Assembly: GCA_021730985.1 (NCBI GenBank)
Contig: JAKFYI010000040.1
Coordinates: forward strand, 1 to 53,708
Reading direction: 5' to 3'
DNA length: 53,708 nucleotides
DNA from: Hyphomicrobiales bacterium
GTDB lineage: Bacteria > Pseudomonadota > Alphaproteobacteria > Rhizobiales > Xanthobacteraceae
Shown piece after piece: positions 8,080 to 16,856 of this stretch (positions are counted from its first letter, which is position 1; each line of letters opens with the position of its first letter). The position numbers were made by a program, and so were the translations under genes. The notes beneath the pieces are model-generated. The model was given only the letters and a program-made list of their open reading frames with translations, made no database searches and was not told the DNA's origin.

Positions 8080-9132
8080 CTAATCGCCGGTTACGAAGCC
8101 GAGCGATTTGCAGGCGTCAAGCAGGGCGCTGACCTGCTGTTCGGTCACGCCGCGCGTGATGAACACCAGCCGGCTGGAGCGATCCTTGTCCGGCCAGTCG
8201 GCCAGCTCCACCGGCGGATGGATCAGGTGCTGTACGGCCTGAAATACCACGGGGCCTTTGCTGCCCTTGAGGTTGAGCAATCCCTTGATGCGCAGCAGAT
8301 CCGGCCCGCGCAGGGATACGAGCGTGTCGAGTGCGCGCTGAAACACCGGCCATTCCAGCGGCGTCTCCTCGCGGATCACGAAGCTCGCGATGCCGTCCGA
8401 ATGCGACGCCTCGGCGACGAAGCCGGAATGGCGCGCCGCGGTGGCGTCCTGGCCGGATTCGGTGAGGTGACGGGGATCGATGTTGCCGTCGAGCGCCATA
8501 TCGATCTCGGCGCGCGGGTTCAGCGCCTTGAGCTTGGCGGCGAGCTTCTTCTGGGTGGCGCCGTCGGCGAGGTCGATCTTGGAGATAGCCAGCCGGTCGG
8601 CGAGGATGACCTGCTTGCGCGCCTCGGGGGCTTTCTCGAGATTGCGCAGCCCGTTCACCGCATCCACCAGCGTCAGCACGACCTCGATCGCGAACTCGCC
8701 GCCGAGCGCGCGGTCGGTGGAGAAGGTCTGCAGGATCGGGCTGATGTCCGCGAGTCCACTGGTCTCGATCAGCACGCGGCTGAAGTGCGGGATCTTGCCG
8801 CGGTCGCGGTCGGCGACCAGCTTGCGCAGCGCGAGCTGGAGATCGGAGCGGGTGTTGCAGCAGATGCAGCCGTTGCCGAGCAGCGTGACCTCGTCGCTGC
8901 TGGAGCGCAGCAGCGCGTCGTCGATGCCGACCGCGCCAAACTCGTTGACGATCAGCGCGGTGCCGCGTCCCTCCGGCGTTTGCAGGAATTTGCTAACCAG
9001 CGTGGTCTTGCCTGCGCCGAGGAAGCCGGTGACGATTGTCACTGGAAGGCGGTTGGCGCGCTCGCGCTTCTGCCGCCGGCCGAAACGGGTGCCGGATTGC
9101 GACGGGAACAGATTGAGGACGATGTCGTTCAT
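8080..9132 (-). CDS. G3E family GTPase, CobW/Zng1-like metallochaperone
   Basis: 350-residue P-loop GTPase of the CobW/COG0523 family. The Walker A motif GFLGAGKTT spans residues 36-44, and the metal-binding CxCC (NGCICC, C89, C91, C92) follows. IETSGLADIS lies near 122-131 and the C-terminal CobW domain ends in SRLVFITRG. The family inserts metals (zinc, cobalt) into client proteins using GTP. No zinc-responsive operator or obvious client lies next to it, so the metal is uncertain. It sits 5 bp upstream of the longer PilZ frame limit, and the two could be cotranscribed. Confidence 0.9.
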   Translation of the reverse strand: MNDIVLNLFPSQSGTRFGRRQKRERANRLPVTIVTGFLGAGKTTLVSKFLQTPEGRGTALIVNEFGAVGIDDALLRSSSDEVTLLGNGCICCNTRSDLQLALRKLVADRDRGKIPHFSRVLIETSGLADISPILQTFSTDRALGGEFAIEVVLTLVDAVNGLRNLEKAPEARKQVILADRLAISKIDLADGATQKKLAAKLKALNPRAEIDMALDGNIDPRHLTESGQDATAARHSGFVAEASHSDGIASFVIREETPLEWPVFQRALDTLVSLRGPDLLRIKGLLNLKGSKGPVVFQAVQHLIHPPVELADWPDKDRSSRLVFITRGVTEQQVSALLDACKSLGFVTGD

Positions 9133-9180
9133 GTTTTCAATTTAGTGCACGAAAGCGATTCATTCGAGAGGCGCCAGAAA

Positions 9181-9294
9181 TGCTTGTCCCGGGCGCAATG
9201 CAGCACGAAGTGCTGCGTTGCAGACCCGGGACCCAGCTTGGTAGTGAACCGGGATCCCGGGTCTCGCTTTCGCTCGCCCGGGACACGCGTGGTT
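9181..9294. repeat. Paired-hairpin intergenic repeat, copy 1
   Basis: GTCCCGGGCG on the left and CGCCCGGGAC on the right form outer complementary ends. Inside are a GCAGCACGAAGTGCTGC hairpin and a second CCGGGATCCCGG palindrome. Related elements are at 22981-23125 and 50573-50690. It fills the gap between the G3E GTPase and LVIVD genes. Confidence 0.75.
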
Positions 9295-9298
9295 CAGA

Positions 9299-10648
9299 TC
9301 AGAAATCCATCTCCAGGCAGTACAGTCCGCCGATGTGACGGTCGACGCAGTACACGACCTCGCGCTCATCGACGAACACGTCGTTGATCTGGGTCGTTCC
9401 GGTCGGTGCGCCGGGCGCCGGTGGCGGCACGAAGGTCGCCACGGCCTCGGGCCGGTACGGGTTGGAGATGTCGTAGGCGCGCAGTCCGCCGTTGAAGAAC
9501 GTGCCGAGCACGATCTGGTCGTTCTGCCAGCAGGTCGGCAGCGGCACGTTTTCGTGGATGTTGTGGGCGCCGAACCGGCCGCGCGAGGCATACGCCTTGT
9601 GGTCGGGCAGCGGGCAGGTCGCGATCGGAACCAGGTTGGTCTCGTCGCGCGCGTCCAGGATCCAGACCAGCTTCGGCCAGTCCTTGGCGTTGTTCTCGGT
9701 GGACTCGTCTGTCACCAGCATCAGGCCGCGGTCGAACAGCGGCACCACGGTGTGCATGAAGCCGGAGTAGGGCGGCGAGTTGGTCCAGGACGAGATCCGC
9801 TTCGGATTGGACTTGTCCGAGATATCGAGGACGTGCATGCCGCCGTCGATGTAGGCGAGATAGCAACGGTCCGGGCGCTGCGGATAGACGTTGCAGTTGT
9901 GCGCGCGGTAGCCCTTGTCGAGCGGATGGCGCGGCGGCGGCGGGACGTTGTCGCCCTGCTTGGTGCCCGGCATGTGCCAGCGGCCGACCTCGACCGGCTT
10001 CGATGGGTTGCGCACGTCGATGCAGCGGTAGAACTGGTCGTCCTGCGGATGAGTCGGAATGAAGTCCGGCGAGCTCGATGCCATGTGGACGTATTCGCCG
10101 TCGCAGAACCAGAGTTGATGCACGCCGCGCGAATGCTCGCCGGAGCAGTCGAAGAAGCCGATCGACTTCGGGTTCTCCGGCTTGGAGATGTCGAACAACT
10201 CCATGCCCGCCGGCTTCATGTTCTTCTGCTTGGTCTGGTAGGCGACCGCCATGATGTTGCCGCAGGTCTCCAGCGAGTTGGAGCGCACGTCTGCGTGCGG
10301 CAGAGCGGTCTGGCAGACCACCTTCGGCTTGCGCGGATCGGAGACGTCAACGGCGGTGAAGTTCTTCGGCGCGCTCTCGTGCGCGAGCCAGAGGATGCGG
10401 CGGCCGTCGGGCGCGATCTGCACCGACATGCCTTCGCCCATGCCGCCGAAACCGCCGAGCAGATGGTGCGAGAGCGGTTTGAAATTCCAGTTCACCACGC
10501 CGTTGGCGCCGGCCTGGCTGGCCGAGCGCTTGACGGCCGGTTTCTTGACGGAGGATTTCGCGGTCTTCTTTGCCTTGGTCTTCACAACCTTTTTCACGGC
10601 CTTTTTCTTGGCGGCCGGCTTCTTCGCAACTTTCTTCCCACGTTTCAT
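9299..10648 (-). CDS. LVIVD-repeat beta-propeller protein with lysine-rich N-terminal tail
   Basis: 449 residues. After about residue 50 the protein is a series of LVIVD/beta-propeller units, with recurring elements such as FTAVDVSDPRKPKVV, MELFDISKPENPKSIG, MHVLDISDKSNPKRIS and LRAYDISNPYRPEAV. This fold usually makes a surface-exposed propeller of unknown ligand. Residues 1-45 are very different: repeated KKAAKK/KTKAKK runs typical of histone H1-like or AlgP-like tails. There is no signal peptide, so a cytoplasmic, nucleic-acid-touching location is possible. An RBS-like GGGAGAG precedes the ATG. It is followed by the paired-hairpin repeat. Confidence 0.85.
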   Translation of the reverse strand: MKRGKKVAKKPAAKKKAVKKVVKTKAKKTAKSSVKKPAVKRSASQAGANGVVNWNFKPLSHHLLGGFGGMGEGMSVQIAPDGRRILWLAHESAPKNFTAVDVSDPRKPKVVCQTALPHADVRSNSLETCGNIMAVAYQTKQKNMKPAGMELFDISKPENPKSIGFFDCSGEHSRGVHQLWFCDGEYVHMASSSPDFIPTHPQDDQFYRCIDVRNPSKPVEVGRWHMPGTKQGDNVPPPPRHPLDKGYRAHNCNVYPQRPDRCYLAYIDGGMHVLDISDKSNPKRISSWTNSPPYSGFMHTVVPLFDRGLMLVTDESTENNAKDWPKLVWILDARDETNLVPIATCPLPDHKAYASRGRFGAHNIHENVPLPTCWQNDQIVLGTFFNGGLRAYDISNPYRPEAVATFVPPPAPGAPTGTTQINDVFVDEREVVYCVDRHIGGLYCLEMDF

Positions 10649-10719
10649 AAAACTCTCTCCCTAAAGGCGGACTGGACCGCGTGGCAGACGTTTAGCGCGT
10701 TTCGGTGGGCGAGGGGAGG

Positions 10720-10753
10720 CCCCAAAACAGTGGGCCGGCGCGAACGCCGGCCC
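10720..10753 (-). terminator. Hairpin terminator with UUCG loop after ABC receptor gene
   Basis: On the minus strand GGGCCGGCG-TTCG-CGCCGGCCC (10753-10732) is a perfect 9-bp stem with a stable UUCG tetraloop, followed by ACTGTTTTG. It lies 22 bp past the stop of the receptor gene. The T-tract is short, so termination may be partial. Confidence 0.6.
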
Positions 10754-10774
10754 CTCGTATGCAGTGCTTGAAGA

Positions 10775-11749
10775 TTAGGCGCTGGCCTTCGACCAGAAGT
10801 CCGGGCGCAGCGCTTTTTTCCAATCCGGGATCGCGGCGATCTTCTTTTCGCGCAACAGCACCTCGGCCTCCCTCTGCATGTAGGCCTCGAGTCCGGACGG
10901 CCAGCCTGGGTTGACGTCCACGGTGCCCAGCGCCTTTTTGAATACGTCCTTGGTCATGCTGTAGCCCTTGGAGGTGAAGAAGGCGTAGATCGTGTCCGAC
11001 ACCTTCTCCGGATTGTTCTTGAATTCCGCTCCGACCTCCCGCCATGCCTGCAGATAGGCGACGACGGTGGCAGGGTTCTTTTCCACGAAGTCCGGGGTTG
11101 CGGCCATGAACACCGGCATCGAATCCACGCTGGAATAATCCATGATGGTGGTGGCGACGCCTTCCGCCTCGGCGATGGTGTTGTACGGCTCGGTGTTGAC
11201 CATGGCATCCACCGTCTTGCTCGACATGGCGGCGATCATGTCGTTCACGTTCATGCGGACCTCCTGGAAGTCGCCCTTCTTCAGACCGAACTTGGGGGCG
11301 AGTTGGTCCATGAAGATGTTGCCGAGCGAGGAGCCGGTCTGGTTTGCGATCTTCTTCCCCTTGAGGTCCTCCATCCGGGTGATGTTGAGGTCCTTGCGGG
11401 ACATCACCCGGGCCGTGCGGCCGACCGTTTCCACGACCACCAGGCCGATCAGCCCGCCCTTGTCGTGACCGATGATGAACGACTGTCCGGCGTAGGTGCC
11501 GAGATCGACCTGGCGCGCCACCATCTGCTGCATGGTGAGGTTGCCGGACGGCACGGCGAACTCCTCGAACTTCAGGCCCTTCTTCTCAAGCAGTCCTGAG
11601 CGCATCAGGTAGTAGGTGGGCATCCCCCACATGTTGGTCTGGTAGCCCTGGCGGATGGTGACGCCGGCCTGCGCGGCTGCGTATTGGCTCAGGCCGAGCA
11701 CGAGTGCCGACGCGCCGGCCCCGGCGAGAGTGTCGCGACGTGTAATCAT
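10775..11749 (-). CDS. ABC transporter substrate-binding protein, NitT/TauT (SsuA-like) family
   Basis: 324-residue periplasmic receptor for nitrate-, sulfonate- or taurine-type ligands. The ATG at 11749 has GGAGGAAG upstream. The N-terminus MITRRDTLAGAGA is a Tat-like signal ending near AAAQAG, and the mature start GVTIRQGYQTNMWGMPTYYLM is typical of NMT1/SsuA-fold receptors. The ATPase gene is 58 bp upstream on the same strand. No permease is adjacent; two matching permeases occur near 21.3-22.9 kb. Ligand unknown. Confidence 0.9.
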   Translation of the reverse strand: MITRRDTLAGAGASALVLGLSQYAAAQAGVTIRQGYQTNMWGMPTYYLMRSGLLEKKGLKFEEFAVPSGNLTMQQMVARQVDLGTYAGQSFIIGHDKGGLIGLVVVETVGRTARVMSRKDLNITRMEDLKGKKIANQTGSSLGNIFMDQLAPKFGLKKGDFQEVRMNVNDMIAAMSSKTVDAMVNTEPYNTIAEAEGVATTIMDYSSVDSMPVFMAATPDFVEKNPATVVAYLQAWREVGAEFKNNPEKVSDTIYAFFTSKGYSMTKDVFKKALGTVDVNPGWPSGLEAYMQREAEVLLREKKIAAIPDWKKALRPDFWSKASA

Positions 11750-11807
11750 GCCTTCCTCCATTGTGGTTGTTGCAGTGATTGAATTCCGAAACCGTCGTTT
11801 AGCCCGG

Positions 11808-12566
11808 TCAGGCGTGCGCCTCCTGGCCGAGTTGTCGCAGCAACTGCTTCTGGTAATCGAGAAATTCGACGCTGAGCGGGTCGCGTGGTCGCTTGAGGGT
11901 GATGGGGACTTCGACCTTCACTGTGCCGGGATGCGGGCTCATCACCACCACGCGGTCGGCCAGATAGACCGCCTCGGCGACGTTGTGGGTCACGTAGATG
12001 ACGGTCTTGCGCGTCTGCCGCCAGACGTCGGCCAGCAGCCGCTGCATGTCGTCGCGGGTCAGCGCATCGAGTGCCGCGAACGGCTCATCCATCAGCAGCA
12101 CGGCCGGATTGTAGGCGAGCGCACGCGCGATCGCGACGCGCTGCTGCATGCCGCCCGACAGATGGTGCGGATAGGAATTCACGAACTTCTCGAGTTTAAC
12201 CAGTTGGAGCTGCTTGAGCGCGATGCGTTCGCGCTCCTCCTTGCCCATGCCCTTCATCTCGAGGCCGAACGACACGTTGCCGAGCGCGGTGCGCCACGGA
12301 AACAGTTGCGCGAAATCCTGGAACACCACGCCGCGGTCCATGCCGGAACCGGACACGGCCTTGCCGGCGATGCGGATTTCCCCGCCGGTCGGCGCCAGGA
12401 ATCCGGCGATGATGTTGAGCAAGGTGGATTTGCCGCAGCCGGACGGGCCCACGATGCAGAGGAACTCCGATTGCTCGATGTTGAAGCTGGCGCTTTGCAC
12501 GCCGGCGACGCGGCCGGCGGGAGTGTCATAAACCAGCGAAACGTCACGGACTTCGATGTGCGCCAT
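11808..12566 (-). CDS. ABC transporter ATP-binding protein, NitT/TauT (SsuB/TauB-like) family
   Basis: 252 residues with a complete nucleotide-binding domain. Walker A GPSGCGKST is at residues 40-48, the Q-loop VFQD near 81-84, the signature LSGGM at 136-140, Walker B AVLLMDEP at 155-162, and the switch histidine in THNVAEAV. Length and the late PHPGTVKVEVPI segment match SsuB/TauB/NrtD ATPases. It precedes the receptor gene and probably energises the same importer. A cognate membrane subunit is not adjacent, and the permease pair at 21.3-22.9 kb is the best candidate in this window. Confidence 0.92.
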   Translation of the reverse strand: MAHIEVRDVSLVYDTPAGRVAGVQSASFNIEQSEFLCIVGPSGCGKSTLLNIIAGFLAPTGGEIRIAGKAVSGSGMDRGVVFQDFAQLFPWRTALGNVSFGLEMKGMGKEERERIALKQLQLVKLEKFVNSYPHHLSGGMQQRVAIARALAYNPAVLLMDEPFAALDALTRDDMQRLLADVWRQTRKTVIYVTHNVAEAVYLADRVVVMSPHPGTVKVEVPITLKRPRDPLSVEFLDYQKQLLRQLGQEAHA

Positions 12567-12910
12567 TCACATTCCCCCGGGCGAGGCCGCCTCTCCGGCC
12601 GGACCTTGCCCGCGTTTCCCCTCCGGCGCTCTGTTCTTGTCGCTTCGGCGCCTGCAAAAGTGTGCAACTTTTCCGGACGCCGCGCCAGCACCGCAGCGTG
12701 CTTCGCATGGTCGCGCCGGATCAGACCGCGCGTGCCTCGCAGATGCGAGGCCGTCATGAGCCGCCGCGGCACTGTTTGGCTTCCGGCGAAGTTTGGCGGG
12801 CGAATAGTTGTAATTTTGACGCTGTGACCCAGCCGCTTTTCATAGGACCGCCGCCCAAATCGGGCTAGAATTGATGCAATCGGCCTCCTCGGCACAGGCA
12901 GGAGCTTCCC
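12567..12910. other. 344-bp divergent intergenic region, no gene
   Basis: Separates the leftward ABC operon from the rightward HD/P450 block. I see no convincing ORF. It contains an inverted repeat AAAAGT-N5-ACTTTT at 12656-12672 and a TTGACG hexamer at 12816-12821 that could be a -35 box for the plus-strand genes; no clear -10 is visible. The HD-protein ATG is preceded by an AGGAGCTTCCC-like RBS. Confidence 0.5.
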
Positions 12911-13696
12911 ATGAATCATCATGCGGCCAACGACAAGATTACCAGTCAGATGACGCTCTCGGAACGCGCCGATCATCTCGAAGAGCAGATGATGCACGAT
13001 CTGGATCGGGTGATTACCAAGTCGGTGTTCAGCCATCTGACCGATGGCAAGGTCGAGATGGAAGGCGGTGCGGCGCTTCTGGCCAAGCACCCCGGCAAGT
13101 ATTTCAACATGGGCCCGGACCCGCGGCTGCCGCCGATGCCGGAGAAGCCGACGCTGCTCGACTACTTCAAGAACCGCTTCGCCTCGACCAACCACCTGGT
13201 GCAGAGCGCCGCGCTGGCTCTCAAAAACGGCCATAGCGAAAAGGTCGTGCTGGCGTGCCTGCTCCATGACATCGCGGTGGTCGGCTTCATCCGCTGCGAC
13301 CACGGCTACTGGGGCGCGCAGATGATCGAACCCTATGTCGATGAGGAGGTGAGCCAGGGCATCCGCATGCACCAGGCGCTGCGCTTCTTCCCGGACGAGT
13401 CGGTCGGCTACGGCTATCCCGACATGTATCGCAAGTACTTCGGCGACGACTATCAGCCCGAGCCCTACATCGTCGAGGAGTACAAGCGCGCGCGAAACCA
13501 CAAGCACTACATGACGGCGCGGCTGATCTGCGTGAACGATGTCTACGCCTTCGATCCCAATGCAAAGGTCGATCTGGATTCCTTCGAGGACGTCATCGGC
13601 CGCAACTTCAGGCAGCCCAAGGAAGGGCTCGGCCTCGACAACAGCCCGTCGGCGCATATGTGGCGCACGATCTTGTGGCCGACGCGGTTCCTGTAA
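12911..13696 (+). CDS. HD-domain protein, probable metal-dependent hydrolase
   Basis: 261 residues. H95, H119-D120 (CLLHDIAVVGF), H131 or H154, and D213 (CVNDVYAF) give the H...HD...H...D spacing of the HD metal-binding fold. The family includes phosphohydrolases and also di-iron oxygenases such as PhnZ and myo-inositol oxygenase. No second signalling domain is present, so a small-molecule enzyme is as likely as a nucleotide phosphohydrolase. The gene sits 9 bp before the P450 gene, in an apparent operon with a Bug receptor. The tight pairing suggests consecutive steps on one substrate, but the reaction is not known. Confidence 0.78.
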   Translation: MNHHAANDKITSQMTLSERADHLEEQMMHDLDRVITKSVFSHLTDGKVEMEGGAALLAKHPGKYFNMGPDPRLPPMPEKPTLLDYFKNRFASTNHLVQSAALALKNGHSEKVVLACLLHDIAVVGFIRCDHGYWGAQMIEPYVDEEVSQGIRMHQALRFFPDESVGYGYPDMYRKYFGDDYQPEPYIVEEYKRARNHKHYMTARLICVNDVYAFDPNAKVDLDSFEDVIGRNFRQPKEGLGLDNSPSAHMWRTILWPTRFL

Positions 13697-13705
13697 GAAA
13701 GGTTT

Positions 13706-14944
13706 GTGTCAGCAATGTCGTCTCTCGCCGATCTCGATCGCAGCAAAGTCATCGAAATCGATCTCGGCAATGCCGAGTTCAAGGCCAACGCGCATCGCCA
13801 CATGGCCGAATGGGCGCGCAAGCCGCCGTTCTATGTGCTCGGCCAGGGCCAGCCGCAGGTCATCGTCGGTCGCTATGCCGACGTCCACAAGGTGTTCTCC
13901 GACACCGAGACCTTCGCATCTGAAATGCCGCGCGGTCCGGGCTGGGAGCAGTTCAACAAGATCATGGACGCGCAGTTCGTTACTCAGATGGACGGTGCTC
14001 AGCACGCCCGCGTCCGCCGCCTGCTGATGCCGGCGTTCTCGTCGCGGCGGATCGAGCAGCTCAAGCAGAGCATTGCCAGGATGGTCGATGAGATGCTGGA
14101 TCGGATCGAGGCGAACGGCCCCGAGTTCGATGCCATGAAGGACCTCGGCGCGCATCTCGTCGTCGACGCGTTGCTGACTGCGATGGTGAACATGGACGAG
14201 CGCCGCAAGGCGGTGTTCGTCGCCTTCCACGACCTGATACCCGGCACGACTTACGTCAAGCCGGGCGAAACCTGGGCGCCGGAGTTGCGGCAGGCGTTCG
14301 ACCGCACCATGGAAGAGATCAAGGTCATCATCGAAGAGCGGCGCACCGCGCCGCGCGAGGATTTCATCAGCGACCTCGTCAACGCGCGCGACGCCGGCGA
14401 CAAGCTCAACGACCGCGAACTGTTCGACCAGATCTTTGGCGTGTGCGGCGCGTCGCTGTCGGCCACCAGCCGCGCGGCGGGCGGCGCGCTCTATTTGCTC
14501 TACACCCACGACGACCAGCGCAAACAACTGATCGCCGACCCGTCGCTGATCCCGGACGCGCTCGAGGAATGCCTGCGGCTTGGCAGCAACGGCTATTTCA
14601 CCTTTCCGCGCATCGCCACGAAGGACACGGAAGTCGGCGGCACGCGCATCTTCAAGGGCATGGTGGTGCGGCCTTCGCCGCTGGCGCCGAACTACGACCC
14701 CGACGTGTTCCCCGATCCGCTGCGTTTCGATATCCATCGCAAGCCGAAGCGAATTTTGTCGTTCGGCGCCGGTCCGCACCACTGCATCGGGAATATTCTC
14801 GGCCGCATGGCGATTACCGTGGCGATCACGCGGCTGCTCGGACGCTTTCCGAAGGCGACCATCCGGGAGCCGGATTTCACGCCGGTCTATGGCGGCGCGG
14901 TCGGAGAGTTGCGGCTGCAAAGCCTGCCGATGCGCATTCAATAG
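13706..14944 (+). CDS. Cytochrome P450 with atypical I-helix
   Basis: 412-residue soluble bacterial P450. The heme loop FGAGPHHCIG places the thiolate ligand at C360. ExxR is E288-R291 (EECLR), and FPDPLRFDIHR matches the meander. By hand alignment the I-helix AGxDT motif corresponds to A249-S-L-S-A-T254, so the usual acid/alcohol pair becomes Ser252-Ala253. That pair delivers protons for O2 activation, so the enzyme may use substrate-assisted chemistry or another mechanism. Start is GTG 13706 or ATG 13715. It lies between the HD-domain gene and a Bug receptor. No ferredoxin gene is adjacent. Confidence 0.92.
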   Translation: MSAMSSLADLDRSKVIEIDLGNAEFKANAHRHMAEWARKPPFYVLGQGQPQVIVGRYADVHKVFSDTETFASEMPRGPGWEQFNKIMDAQFVTQMDGAQHARVRRLLMPAFSSRRIEQLKQSIARMVDEMLDRIEANGPEFDAMKDLGAHLVVDALLTAMVNMDERRKAVFVAFHDLIPGTTYVKPGETWAPELRQAFDRTMEEIKVIIEERRTAPREDFISDLVNARDAGDKLNDRELFDQIFGVCGASLSATSRAAGGALYLLYTHDDQRKQLIADPSLIPDALEECLRLGSNGYFTFPRIATKDTEVGGTRIFKGMVVRPSPLAPNYDPDVFPDPLRFDIHRKPKRILSFGAGPHHCIGNILGRMAITVAITRLLGRFPKATIREPDFTPVYGGAVGELRLQSLPMRIQ

Positions 14945-14969
14945 CGCTCATTCAGTGGGGAGGATCGTC

Positions 14970-15950
14970 ATGGTTCGCGCCCTTCAGGCCGCGGTGGCGC
15001 TGGCCGCGCTGCTGTCGGCGCAGAGCCCTGCCTTGGGCCAGGCCTATCCGACGCGTCCGGTCGTCATGGTGGTGCCGTTCGCGGCCGGCGGCGCGTTCGA
15101 CGTCATGGGGCGGATCCTCGCGGTGCGGATGAGCGAGCTGCTCGGCCAGCAGGTTGTGGTCGAGAACACGACAGGCGCAGGCGGCATCGTCGGCACGATG
15201 CGGGTGATGAACGCAGCACCCGACGGCTACACCTTCCTGTTCGGCAGCGTCGGCACCCACGCCTACAATCCGACGATGTACAAGAGCATCCGCTACAACG
15301 CGTCGGCCGACTTCACCCCGGTCACGCTGTTTGCCGATCAGCCGATGACGCTGTCGGCGCGCATGGATTTTCCGGCCAGCACCCTGCAGGAGTTCGCCGC
15401 CCACCTGAAGGCCAACGCCGCGAAGCTGCAATACGGCTCGGCCGGCACCGGTTCGACCACCCACCTTGCATGCTCGCTGGTGAATTCCACCATCGGCGCG
15501 AAAGTCACGCACATTCCCTATCGCGGCTCGGCGCCGGCCTCGAACGACCTGATCGGCGGGCAGATCGACTACATGTGCAACAACATCGGCAGCGCCACGC
15601 CGCTGATCAAGGGCGGCAAGGTGAAGGCGATCGCCAACCTGTCGGGCACGCGCTCGCCTCTGATGCCGGAGTTGGCGACGGCGAAGGAGCAGGGCCTCAA
15701 GGACTTTGAGATTTCGACCTGGAATGCGATCTTCCTGCCGAAGGGCACTCCTGCGTCGATCGTCAAACGGCTGGGCGACGTCACCAACGAGGCGATGGAC
15801 ACGCCCGCCACCAAGGCCCGCATGCTGGACATCGGCGTCGATGGCGTCGCCCCCGAGCGGCGCTCGCCGGAATATCTCGCCAGATTCGTGATGGATGAGA
15901 TCGCGCGGTGGGCCGGGCCGATCAAGGACGCCGGGTTGCAGATCGATTGA
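14970..15950 (+). CDS. Tripartite tricarboxylate transporter (Bug family) receptor 1
   Basis: 326 residues. The ATG at 14970 follows GGGGAGG at good spacing. A Sec signal (residues 1 to about 24) ends at ALGQA and is followed by YPTRPVVMVVPFAAGGAFD, the characteristic Bug N-terminus. QYGSAGTGSTTHLA and THIPYRGSAPASNDLIGGQIDYM are the ligand-pocket segments of the family. These periplasmic proteins deliver carboxylates or aromatic acids to TctAB permeases; none is visible nearby. It stands between the P450 and amidohydrolase genes, so its ligand may be the substrate of those enzymes. Confidence 0.92.
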   Translation: MVRALQAAVALAALLSAQSPALGQAYPTRPVVMVVPFAAGGAFDVMGRILAVRMSELLGQQVVVENTTGAGGIVGTMRVMNAAPDGYTFLFGSVGTHAYNPTMYKSIRYNASADFTPVTLFADQPMTLSARMDFPASTLQEFAAHLKANAAKLQYGSAGTGSTTHLACSLVNSTIGAKVTHIPYRGSAPASNDLIGGQIDYMCNNIGSATPLIKGGKVKAIANLSGTRSPLMPELATAKEQGLKDFEISTWNAIFLPKGTPASIVKRLGDVTNEAMDTPATKARMLDIGVDGVAPERRSPEYLARFVMDEIARWAGPIKDAGLQID

Positions 15951-15962
15951 ACCCGGAACGTC

Positions 15963-16802
15963 ATGCGCTGTGATAGCCACGTCCACATCGTAGGTCTCCC
16001 CGGCCGGTACCCGCAGGTGCCGGAGCGCACCTATCTGGCGGGACTTGCGCCGCTTGACGAACTGAAGCGCCGCGGCGCGCCGCACGGCATCACCCGGTTC
16101 GTGATCGTGCAGCCGAGCTTCTACGGCTTCGACAACTCCGCGACGCTGGACGCGCTCGACGCGCTTGAGGGGAGCGGGCGTGGTGTCGCGGTGGTCGAAC
16201 CTAACGGCACATCGGCGGACGTGCTGGCCGATATGCACCGCCGCGGCATTCGGGGACTGCGGATCAATCTCTACAGTCCGCTCGCCGCCAAGAGCCGCAT
16301 GGAGGACAGCTTTGCCGCAACCGTGGGCGTTGCGAAACGGATGGGATGGCACATCCAGGTGATCGCGCCGCTTCCCGTGCTGCTCAAGAGCGAGAAGCTG
16401 TTGGCGCAATCTGCGGTGCCGATTGTAATCGATCACTACGGCGTCTACGGCAAGACGCGCCCGGACGACGCCGAGGGGCAACGGCTGCTGAATCTGGTGC
16501 GGATGCCGCATGTCTGGATGAAATTGTCGGCGCCCTATCGTCTCGACGACGGGCCGATGAGCACGCAGCCCGACCGCGAGTGGGTGGCGGAATTGTACGC
16601 GGCGGCGCCGCCGCGCTGCGTCTGGGGCAGCGACTGGCCGCATCCGCCCGCCGCCGATCAGCACAAGGGTGGCGCGGTTGCTGCGCCGTATCGCGAATTG
16701 TCCTACGACCGGCTGGTCGAAGACTTCATCGCAGCCTTGCCGTCGCCCGCGCTCGCCAACCAGATTCTGCGCGACAACCCGGCGCGGCTTTACGGCTTCT
16801 AG
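15963..16802 (+). CDS. Amidohydrolase-superfamily hydrolase, LigI (PDC lactonase)-like
   Basis: 279-residue TIM-barrel hydrolase. The opening MRCDSHVHIVG supplies the HxH pair (H6, H8), and WGSDWPHP near the end supplies the terminal aspartate (D224). This is the COG3618 layout of 2-pyrone-4,6-dicarboxylate lactonase and related lactone or amide hydrolases. It starts 12 bp after the first Bug receptor and is followed by the second, so it looks cotranscribed with its own uptake proteins. A ring-lactone or decarboxylation substrate is plausible but unproven. A paralogue lies at 49.2 kb. Confidence 0.88.
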   Translation: MRCDSHVHIVGLPGRYPQVPERTYLAGLAPLDELKRRGAPHGITRFVIVQPSFYGFDNSATLDALDALEGSGRGVAVVEPNGTSADVLADMHRRGIRGLRINLYSPLAAKSRMEDSFAATVGVAKRMGWHIQVIAPLPVLLKSEKLLAQSAVPIVIDHYGVYGKTRPDDAEGQRLLNLVRMPHVWMKLSAPYRLDDGPMSTQPDREWVAELYAAAPPRCVWGSDWPHPPAADQHKGGAVAAPYRELSYDRLVEDFIAALPSPALANQILRDNPARLYGF

Positions 16803-16856
16803 GTGGTAGACAGCGCGCGCCCGCTCGCTGAAGATCGCTTTGCCCGGGAGAATTCC

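Noticed and set aside
12816..12844. Sigma-70-like promoter before the HD gene
   Set aside because: TTGACG is present but the hexamer 17 bases later (TTCATA) is a poor -10 match, so I did not annotate a promoter.
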